Shown here: piece after piece, positions 1-4,601 of the stretch
Numbering within the stretch: the first letter of the stretch is position 1
How the letters are laid out: each line of letters starts with the position of its first letter
Assembly: GCA_001825565.1 (NCBI GenBank)
Contig: MHXM01000062.1
Location: forward strand, 2,608-8,322
Reading direction: 5' to 3'
Origin: Desulfuromonadaceae bacterium GWC2_58_13
GTDB taxonomy: Bacteria; Desulfobacterota; Desulfuromonadia; Desulfuromonadales; Trichloromonadaceae
Length of the DNA stretch: 5,715 bases
Program-made: the position numbers and the translations under genes
Notes under the pieces: generated by a model
What the model saw: only the letters and a program-made list of their open reading frames with translations
Told to the model about the DNA's origin: nothing
Database searches by the model: none

Positions 1-81
1 CCCGACCGCCATGGCCAGAAAAATCCACAGGGTCAGGTAACGGTCGATGAACGAGAGTTTTTCGGTAATGGCGGAGGACAT
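1..81 (-). CDS. acr3: ACR3-family arsenite efflux permease, N-terminal fragment (cut by window edge)
   Basis: Only the first 27 codons are present, read from the ATG at 81-79 to the window edge. The peptide begins MSSAITEKLSFIDRYLTLWI and continues FLAMAVG. The LSF-DRYLTLWIFLAMA segment is the typical start of ACR3 (BART-superfamily) arsenite permeases: a short cytoplasmic N-terminus leading into the first membrane helix. Members of this inner-membrane family export arsenite, the product of ArsC. An AGGAG ribosome-binding site lies at 97-93, 11 bases from the ATG, which is rather long. The gene is last of the visible arsR-arsC-acr3 series, 80 bases after the arsC stop, with no terminator between, so cotranscription is likely. 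The family call rests on the N-terminus and the operon context; ArsB-type pumps begin differently. Confidence 0.83.
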   Translation of the reverse strand, partial: MSSAITEKLSFIDRYLTLWIFLAMAVG

Positions 82-161
82 GAGAAGACTATCTCCTGGA
101 TGAGAAAGTTATGAAGACAGACCCCGTGGCTTGCCGGCGGGGCACCCCCCTGGGCCCGCTC

Positions 162-584
162 CTACGAGATCAATTCCCGCTCGAAAAAATCCCGCATGGC
201 GGTGCGGATTTCGTCCCGAACCCGCCGGTAGACGTTCAGAACCTCCTCTTCGGTGCCGGTTGCCTTCGGAGGATCGTCGAAACCCATGTGCAGTCTGCGG
301 GTGCCGCCGAAAAAGAGCGGACATCTTTCGTTGGCGTCGCCGCACAGGGTGATGACGTAGTCGAACGGTTGCCCCTCGTATCTGCTGATATGATCCGAAC
401 GGTTGCCGCCGATGTCGATGCCGATTTCGGCCATCACCCGAACCGCCTTGGGATTGAGGCCGTGAGGTTCGGTGCCGGCGGAATAAGCCTCAATGCGCCC
501 GGCGAAATCATGATTGACCAGGCCGTCGGCCATCTGACTGCGGCAGGAGTTGCCGGTGCAGAGAAAAAGAACTTTTTTCGGCAT
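162..584 (-). CDS. arsC: Arsenate reductase ArsC, thioredoxin-coupled (LMW-PTPase fold)
   Basis: The 140-residue product reduces arsenate to arsenite in the cytoplasm so the pump can export it. The N-terminus MPKKVLFLCTGNSCRSQMAD contains the CX5R P-loop (Cys9 to Arg15) that binds the oxyanion. The Cys81 and Cys88 pair in LCGDANERCP matches the two further redox cysteines of the Staphylococcus aureus pI258-type enzyme, which relay a disulfide to thioredoxin. Asp104-Pro105 in FDDPP fits the catalytic acid. All required residues are present and the length is normal for the family. An AAAGGA ribosome-binding site at 597-592, 7 bases from the ATG, supports the start. The gene lies 54 bases after arsR and 80 before acr3. 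The upstream gap holds a palindrome resembling the arsR operator, so arsC may have its own ArsR control in addition to read-through from arsR. Confidence 0.95.
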   Translation of the reverse strand: MPKKVLFLCTGNSCRSQMADGLVNHDFAGRIEAYSAGTEPHGLNPKAVRVMAEIGIDIGGNRSDHISRYEGQPFDYVITLCGDANERCPLFFGGTRRLHMGFDDPPKATGTEEEVLNVYRRVRDEIRTAMRDFFERELIS

Positions 585-606
585 GGATAGATCCTTTGGT
601 GCATTG

Positions 607-630
607 CCTTATCCGCATGGGTGGATAAGG
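607..630. promoter_or_regulatory. Putative second ArsR operator, in the arsR-arsC gap
   Basis: A perfect 8-bp inverted repeat, CCTTATCC (607-614) and GGATAAGG (623-630), is separated by 8 bases. Its central 20 bases (609-628, TTATCCGCATGGGTGGATAA) match the arsR promoter palindrome at 15 of 20 positions in the same register, including the TATCCGC and GGATA blocks. It ends about 20 bases before the arsC ATG, just ahead of its ribosome-binding site. It could bind ArsR, or could act in RNA as a stem-loop in the arsR-arsC transcript. A GATAAG hexamer (629-624) could serve as a -10 on the minus strand, but no convincing -35 accompanies it. Confidence 0.6.
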
Positions 631-638
631 GTTCATGG

Positions 639-992
639 TTAATCCTGCCGGCAGGGATCTTCCGTTCGAACCTGGCGTCGCCGGCGCAAAATTTCCAGGT
701 CCCGACGCGCCTGCGTCAGCTCGCTCAACCGGGTTTCGAGCAGGGGCAGCAAGTCCTGCTCCAAAGGGGAGGCGGCGGCCGATAACCGGTAGTACATCCA
801 GACTCCCTCGCGGCGGTCGAGAACCAGTCCGCTGTTGCGCAGATAGGCCAAATGGCGGGAAACGGTGGACTGGGGCAGATCGAGAATCGCCATCAGGTCG
901 CAGACGCACAGCTCCCCGTGGGCCAGCAGGGCGAGGAGGCGCAACCGGGTTTCGTCGGACAGGGATTTGAAGAGGCGGGCGGTATTTTTCAT
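639..992 (-). CDS. arsR: ArsR/SmtB-family arsenite-responsive repressor
   Basis: The 117-residue winged-helix repressor is expected to bind DNA as a dimer and release it when arsenite binds. RLFKSLSDETRLRLLALL (residues 6-23) is the usual N-terminal helix. ELCVCDLM (27-34) is the ArsR metal-box motif, with Cys29 and Cys31 as probable arsenite ligands; a third family cysteine is absent from that helix, and Cys114 lies near the C-terminus. The recognition helix is PQSTVSRHLAYL (40-51), and the wing follows at about 55-71 (GLVLDRREGVWMYYRLS). The tail is rich in arginine. The ATG at 992 fits the family start, and there is no Shine-Dalgarno sequence upstream because the promoter -10 ends only six bases away, which implies a leaderless mRNA. 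It heads the ars operon and is likely autoregulated through the palindrome in its promoter. Confidence 0.95.
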   Translation of the reverse strand: MKNTARLFKSLSDETRLRLLALLAHGELCVCDLMAILDLPQSTVSRHLAYLRNSGLVLDRREGVWMYYRLSAAASPLEQDLLPLLETRLSELTQARRDLEILRRRRQVRTEDPCRQD

Positions 993-998
993 GCCGGT

Positions 999-1026
999 AA
1001 TATATCCGCCTGAGCGGATATGTCAA
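999..1026 (-). promoter_or_regulatory. Sigma-70-type promoter of the ars operon
   Basis: On the minus strand, a perfect -35 TTGACA (1026-1021) is followed by a 16-base spacer and the -10 TATATT (1004-999), five of six matches to TATAAT. Six bases separate the -10 from the arsR ATG (992-990), so the expected transcription start falls on or beside the A of the start codon. The promoter begins five bases after the T-tract of the preceding terminator. Confidence 0.85.
1002..1021. promoter_or_regulatory. Primary ArsR operator overlapping the arsR promoter
   Basis: The 20-bp perfect palindrome ATATCCGC-CTGA-GCGGATAT has 8-bp arms (1002-1009 and 1014-1021) and a 4-base centre. It occupies the whole spacer and touches both the -35 and -10 boxes, so a bound dimer would block RNA polymerase. 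Its place at an arsR promoter, and its related copy at 609-628, point to ArsR as the ligand. No binding is shown by sequence alone. Confidence 0.82.
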
Positions 1027-1031
1027 GGCGT

Positions 1032-1061
1032 AAAAAAAGGGGATGACCTTTGGTCATCCCC
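1032..1061 (-). terminator. Rho-independent terminator of the chemoreceptor operon
   Basis: A perfect 10-bp stem, GGGGATGACC with GGTCATCCCC (1061-1052 and 1048-1039 on the minus strand), has a 3-base loop and is followed by seven T residues (1038-1032). It lies about 20 bases after the chemoreceptor stop codon and separates that unit from the ars promoter. Confidence 0.93.
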
Positions 1062-1081
1062 TCCGTACGGGATTGGCGGTA

Positions 1082-3316
1082 TCAATATTTCCCGAATTCG
1101 TCGTCGTCCAGGGCGATCATCGGCTCGTAGCCTTGGTCCAGATCCTCCCATCCTCCCCGTGATTTGCTCGGAGCGGGGGCGGGCATCGCCTTGGGGGCGC
1201 TTCTGGGGCCGGCAGCCGATTGTTTTCTTGGCGCGTTCAGCCTCATGCCGCTGTCTTTCAGGCGGAAACGACTCAGCATGCTTTTCAGCTCGGCCGCCTG
1301 GGCTGAAAGTTCCTCGGCCGCCGCGGCGCTTTCCTCGGCGTTGGCGGTATTCTGCTGGGTCACCTTGTCGATCTCCCCCAGCCCCTGATTGACCTGGGAG
1401 AACCCCTGGGCCTGTTCGTTGCTGGCGGCGGCGATTTCCGCGACCAGGTCGGTGACCCGGCCGATACGGGTGACGATCTCTTCCAACGCGGAAGCAGTGT
1501 CGTTGGCGATCTGGGTGCCGTTGTTGGTTTTAGTCACCGTTCCTTCGATCAATTGAGCCGTTTCCCGGGCTGCTTTGGCGCTGCGGGCGGCCAGGTTGCG
1601 GACCTCTTCGGCGACCACGGCGAAGCCCTTGCCGTGCTGGCCGGCCCGGGCGGCTTCAACCGCGGCGTTCAACGCCAGCAAGTTGGTCTGGAAGGCGATC
1701 TCGTCGATGGTTTTGATGATCTTCGAAATGTCCTGACCCGCTCGACTGATTTCGGCCATGGCATCGACCATGCTGCTCATGCGTCGATTACCTTTTTCGG
1801 CGGCGTCCCTGGCCTGATTGGCCAACAGGTTGGCCTGGGTTGCGTTTTCGGCGCTCAGCTTGGTTTGCGAGGAGATCTCGTTCATCGAGGCGGAAATCTG
1901 TTCCATTGAGCTGGCCTGCTCGGTGGCCCCCTGTGACAGAGATTGTCCCGAATCGGAAACCTCCCCTGCTCCCGCCGCAATCTGGTCGGCGGCAACGTTG
2001 ATCTGGCCGACGATCGAGCCCAGGCTGCGGACCATTTCCTGCAGGGCCTTGCCGAACTGATCCTGTTCCGAGGCGAGCCGGATTTCCGTGGTTAGATCAC
2101 CCTGGGCGATGGCGGCGGCCATCCGGGCTTTGTCGGCAAGTCCGTCGGCCATGGAGTTGAGGGCGTTTGCCAACTGTCCGATCTCATCGTCGGAACGGAT
2201 ATCGAGTCGTGCCGACAGATCGCCGCGTTGTACCGCCTGGGCCAGACCGGCTGCCTTGCGGATCGGCAGGGCGATCCCGCGGGAAATAAACCACAGGACA
2301 ATCAGAGCTGCCGCTACCAGAAGGGCCCCGATGCCGATCTGTTGCCAGAGCAGAGCGTTGACTTCGGCCAGGATGATGCCTTGCGGGATGAGGATGTTGC
2401 CGCTCCAGGATTTTTCCGCCGTGCCGAGGGTGAAGGGGAGAAATACCTCGAGCCGGCCTTCCTCGACCTGAATGACTTCCTCTCCTCCGGCGACCAGAGC
2501 CGCGTCGGCGTCGCCGTCTTCGGGATAGGCTTCTTTAAGCGATGCGCCGCGCAGGTTTTCCTTGCCGGTCACTCCGGCCAGGGTGCCGTTGCTGCTGATG
2601 ACGCGCATGACGGCCGCGCCATCGTAGAGGTTGACGCCGTCGACCAGGGTTTGCAGGAATTTCAGATCCATGTCGATGCCGACCACCCCATAGAACTGGT
2701 CGCCCAGGGTGATGGGAACGGCGACGGCGACCACCACTTCATCTTTGCCCTGAACCGGGTGGTTGAAGGGATCGGCGATATAGTCCTTGCCGGTGGTTTT
2801 GGGTTCGGTGTACCAGGGACCGGGCTGACCGCCGGGAGAGTGTATTTTGCAGCTGAGCTGGGAGACGACGTTGATGTCGCCATTTTCGTCGCGTTTCCAG
2901 AACGGGGCGAAACGGCCGCTGGCGTCGTGTCCTTCGGTGTCGGCGTAGCCCATATCGAGGCCGTCGAAGGCATCGGGTTCCCATACCGTGAAAACGGCGT
3001 TGAAATCGGGGTTGTTCCGCAGGATCGTTTTTAGGATGCCGTTGGCCTGGCGGCGGGAGATGTCGAGCCCGACCTCGGGGTCCTTGATCGCGGAAAAGGT
3101 GTCGGCCAGGGTGCGGGCGATCTGCATGGCTTTTTCCAGCTCGATCTGAAGCTTGCCCACCTCCTTGCGGGTGGCCGCGGTGGCTTCATTGACGGAACTT
3201 TTTACGGCGGTCTGCCGTAGCGACGTCTCCGCCAGAAAAATGATCACTGTCGCGGCCGCGACCAGGCAGAGCCCCGAGGCCAATGCGATCTTGGTCTGGA
3301 TTGAGCGAAGCTTCAT
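1082..3316 (-). CDS. Methyl-accepting chemotaxis protein, dCache sensor with tandem HAMP
   Basis: This 744-residue transmembrane chemoreceptor would signal to a CheA-CheW array. TM1 spans about residues 9-29. A large periplasmic region (about 30-325) has dCache hallmarks: VWEPDAFDGLD (111-121), GRFAPFWKR (134-142), WYTEPKTTGKDY (168-179) and GVVGIDMDLKFL (210-221). TM2 is about 327-347. A HAMP follows, then a second HAMP-like unit (about 397-440, containing IAQGDLTTEI). The methyl-accepting domain covers about 450-685, with the conserved signalling tip EIAFQTNLLALNAAVEAARA near 539-558. An Ala/Pro-rich linker and acidic tail end in DEFGKY, not the NWETF-type CheR tether. The arginine before WY found in amino-acid-binding dCache domains is not seen, so the ligand is unknown. 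The ATG at 3316 is preferred over the GTG at 3322 because AAAGGA (3329-3324) sits 7 bases before the ATG but overlaps or abuts the GTG. It lies 74 bases after a binding-protein gene on the same strand. Confidence 0.95.
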   Translation of the reverse strand: MKLRSIQTKIALASGLCLVAAATVIIFLAETSLRQTAVKSSVNEATAATRKEVGKLQIELEKAMQIARTLADTFSAIKDPEVGLDISRRQANGILKTILRNNPDFNAVFTVWEPDAFDGLDMGYADTEGHDASGRFAPFWKRDENGDINVVSQLSCKIHSPGGQPGPWYTEPKTTGKDYIADPFNHPVQGKDEVVVAVAVPITLGDQFYGVVGIDMDLKFLQTLVDGVNLYDGAAVMRVISSNGTLAGVTGKENLRGASLKEAYPEDGDADAALVAGGEEVIQVEEGRLEVFLPFTLGTAEKSWSGNILIPQGIILAEVNALLWQQIGIGALLVAAALIVLWFISRGIALPIRKAAGLAQAVQRGDLSARLDIRSDDEIGQLANALNSMADGLADKARMAAAIAQGDLTTEIRLASEQDQFGKALQEMVRSLGSIVGQINVAADQIAAGAGEVSDSGQSLSQGATEQASSMEQISASMNEISSQTKLSAENATQANLLANQARDAAEKGNRRMSSMVDAMAEISRAGQDISKIIKTIDEIAFQTNLLALNAAVEAARAGQHGKGFAVVAEEVRNLAARSAKAARETAQLIEGTVTKTNNGTQIANDTASALEEIVTRIGRVTDLVAEIAAASNEQAQGFSQVNQGLGEIDKVTQQNTANAEESAAAAEELSAQAAELKSMLSRFRLKDSGMRLNAPRKQSAAGPRSAPKAMPAPAPSKSRGGWEDLDQGYEPMIALDDDEFGKY

Positions 3317-3323
3317 AAACACA

Positions 3324-3329
3324 TCCTTT
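3324..3329 (-). promoter_or_regulatory. Ribosome-binding site that fixes the chemoreceptor start
   Basis: AAAGGA on the minus strand lies 7 bases upstream of the ATG at 3316-3314. The alternative GTG at 3322-3320, two codons earlier, has essentially no spacing from this site. The spacing matches that of arsC (AAAGGA, 7 bases) and the PhnD-like gene (AAGGAG, 7 bases). Confidence 0.75.
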
Positions 3330-3333
3330 GTTT

Positions 3334-3358
3334 AAAGGGCCCGGCATGAACCGGGCCC
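3334..3358 (-). terminator. Intercistronic GC hairpin, possible weak terminator or attenuator
   Basis: On the minus strand, GGGCCCGG (3358-3351), a 6-base loop TTCATG and CCGGGCCC (3344-3337) form a perfect 8-bp GC-only stem, followed by just three Ts and then AAA. It lies about 30 bases after the binding-protein stop and 7 bases before the chemoreceptor ribosome-binding site. The short T-tract suggests incomplete termination, or a 3'-end stabilising hairpin giving more binding protein than receptor. A full terminator would leave no room for a chemoreceptor promoter. Confidence 0.65.
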
Positions 3359-3390
3359 CAGACGCAAACAAGCAGGGGAATCAAACCGAT

Positions 3391-4299
3391 TTATTTGGCG
3401 AAGCTGCCGAACTTGAGTTCTTTCAGCAGACTCTCAACTTCAGCATAGTCGGCCGGGGCGCTCCATCCGACGATTTTCGCGGTCTTGGCGGCGGGGTGAT
3501 CGGCGCTCAAGGCGATCAGTGCCTCGCCGACCTGTTTGCCGAGGGCCGGGTCGGTGCCGGCAGCCATCGCCATGGGCCACTCGGCGTAGAGCGGGGTGGA
3601 GCGAACAAAGGGGAACTCGTCTTTCTGCTCGTTGAGGATGCGGAATTCGCTCAGCTTGATCTTGCCTTCGGCTTCCATGCGTTCCAGGGTGTCGGTGCGG
3701 ACCGTGCCGATTTCGATGACGCCATCGCGAACCATTTCAACCACTTTGTCGTGGGTGCCGGCCTCTTTGAAGACGGCGGTGTCCTTTTCCGGGTCGATGC
3801 CGGCTTTCAGCAGTTCGCGCTGAGCCATCTGATAGCCGCCGAAGGAGCTTTTCTTGACGCACATGAAACGTTTGCCCTTGATGTCCTGCAAGGTCTGGAT
3901 CGGACTGTCGGCCTTGACCAACAGCACTCCGCCGAAGCTGTTGAGGGCCTTGCCCTCCCGGCTGTTGATCATCGAGGCGACCGCTTCGCCGCCGAACTGG
4001 TTGCGCAGATCGGAGAACATCGACGAGTTGACCAGAAAGAAATCAACTTTTTTTGCTTTCAGAAACAGCGGCACTTCATCGAAGGTGAGCGGTTGAACAG
4101 TAAACTTTTTGCCAACCTTTTCTGACAGGTACTGGGCGGTGGGGAGCCATTTCTGCAGGTCGGTGTCTGCGCCGCGCTTGGCTAAAACGCCGATTTTGAC
4201 GTCGTCGGCGGCAAATGACGTGGTACCGAAGGCCGCCAGGGCGATGAGAGCAGCGCTCAGCAACGACAGGGTCTTGATGGTGGATTTACCGAAAATCAT
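3391..4299 (-). CDS. PhnD-like periplasmic substrate-binding protein (PF12974/COG3221 type)
   Basis: The 302-residue exported protein has a signal peptide of about 30 residues (basic start, hydrophobic core, TSFA cleavage site before ADDV). The mature part follows the phosphate/phosphite/phosphonate binding-protein pattern: an opening IGVLAKRGAD (36-45), NSSMF (91-95), the oxyanion-loop-like KKSSFGGY (149-156), GTVRTDTLERM (198-208), STPLYAEWP (234-242) and GWSAPADY (278-285). The last three blocks resemble versions joined to sensor kinases, such as the periplasmic part of TtrS-like sensors, more than classic phosphonate uptake PhnD. No permease or ATPase gene is adjacent; instead a chemoreceptor follows. 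I infer a ligand-presenting or signalling role. The mature protein has one cysteine, Cys147, just before the SSFGG loop. AAGGAG at 4312-4307, 7 bases from the ATG, supports the start, and a sigma-54-type promoter lies upstream. The ligand is not identifiable by eye. Confidence 0.88.
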   Translation of the reverse strand: MIFGKSTIKTLSLLSAALIALAAFGTTSFAADDVKIGVLAKRGADTDLQKWLPTAQYLSEKVGKKFTVQPLTFDEVPLFLKAKKVDFFLVNSSMFSDLRNQFGGEAVASMINSREGKALNSFGGVLLVKADSPIQTLQDIKGKRFMCVKKSSFGGYQMAQRELLKAGIDPEKDTAVFKEAGTHDKVVEMVRDGVIEIGTVRTDTLERMEAEGKIKLSEFRILNEQKDEFPFVRSTPLYAEWPMAMAAGTDPALGKQVGEALIALSADHPAAKTAKIVGWSAPADYAEVESLLKELKFGSFAK

Positions 4300-4365
4300 G
4301 AGTGAACTCCTTGGGCTAAGGGACGTGTCCTCGGTGGAAATGGGCGGGAGATTTTTGAGGATTAA

Positions 4366-4382
4366 TGCAAACGTTGTTCCAG
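4366..4382 (-). promoter_or_regulatory. Putative sigma-54 promoter for the PhnD-like/chemoreceptor operon
   Basis: The minus-strand sequence CTGGAACAACGTTTGCA matches the sigma-54 consensus YTGGCACGRNNNTTGCW at 12 of 14 defined positions, with GG and GC exactly 10 bases apart. Transcription would start near 4355, giving a leader of about 55 bases with a good ribosome-binding site. Such promoters need an activator ATPase, none of which is encoded in the window. Confidence 0.68.
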
Positions 4383-4425
4383 ATTAAAATGGACTCCTGG
4401 CAATGGATGGATATTTTCTCGGTAA

Positions 4426-4450
4426 AAACCCTTGGTGTATTTGAGGGTTT
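4426..4450. repeat. Inverted repeat AAACCCT-N11-AGGGTTT, candidate activator site
   Basis: Seven-base perfect arms (4426-4432 and 4444-4450) are 18 bases apart centre to centre, close to two helical turns. The dyad lies about 45 bp upstream of the minus-facing -24 element and about 75 bp upstream of the plus-facing one, so one bound regulator could serve both. Chance occurrence in AT-rich DNA is possible. Confidence 0.4.
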
Positions 4451-4455
4451 AAATA

Positions 4456-4484
4456 TTCGGATTAACTGACATTGCTGTTATACT
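4456..4484 (+). promoter_or_regulatory. Possible extended -10 promoter for the sensor gene
   Basis: TGTTATACT (4476-4484) fits an extended -10 (TGn followed by TATACT, five of six). A weak TTCGGA sits 17 bases upstream (4456-4461). The start would be near 4491, giving a leader of about 110 bases. It is a lower-ranked alternative or addition to the sigma-54 site at 4527. Confidence 0.35.
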
Positions 4485-4526
4485 ATAGATTATCATTAAA
4501 AATATGAGCTGGTTATGGTGCATGCC

Positions 4527-4543
4527 TTGGACCGATTTTTGCT
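4527..4543 (+). promoter_or_regulatory. Putative sigma-54 promoter for the divergent sensor gene
   Basis: TTGGACCGATTTTTGCT matches YTGGCACGRNNNTTGCW at 12 of 14 defined positions, with GG and GC exactly 10 bases apart. The predicted start near 4554 gives a leader of about 48 bases to the ATG at 4602. Its mirror partner for the opposite gene lies at 4366-4382. Confidence 0.63.
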
Positions 4544-4601
4544 CGTTATTTTCCGATAAATGTTTTTCAATTTTGGCGAATCGTTTTTTCATGGTAATCG
4601 C

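Larger units (their letters stand above)
4300..4601. other. AT-rich divergent intergenic control region
   Basis: This 302-base gap separates the minus-strand binding-protein operon from the plus-strand sensor gene. No coding region is supported. GC content drops sharply in the middle (16 of 60 bases at 4441-4500). It contains a sigma-54-type promoter facing each gene, an inverted repeat between them and a possible extended -10 promoter. I see no convincing riboswitch, tRNA or small-RNA gene in it. Confidence 0.85.

Noticed and set aside
131..160. GC-rich stretch between arsC and acr3 as a terminator
   Set aside because: Only short 4-base self-complementary pieces and no T-tract; cotranscription of acr3 is the simpler reading.
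508..1026. 172-codon minus-strand frame across arsR and the start of arsC
   Set aside because: An out-of-frame Arg/Pro-rich translation. arsR and arsC in their own frames are clear family members, so no fusion or extra gene is supported.
2228..3034. 268-codon plus-strand frame inside the chemoreceptor gene
   Set aside because: Antisense shadow of the dCache region, with no recognisable motif and no ribosome-binding site in a meaningful place.
3317..3322. GTG start two codons upstream for the chemoreceptor
   Set aside because: It abuts the AAAGGA ribosome-binding site; the ATG at 3316 has the normal 7-base spacing.
3328..4125. 265-codon plus-strand frame opposite the PhnD-like gene
   Set aside because: Antisense shadow; the opposite strand has the signal peptide, family motifs and ribosome-binding site.
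4506..4522. TGGTGCA resembling an NtrC half-site
   Set aside because: Only one half matches (4516-4522), the other arm does not, and it lies within a few bases of the -24 element, too close for an enhancer.
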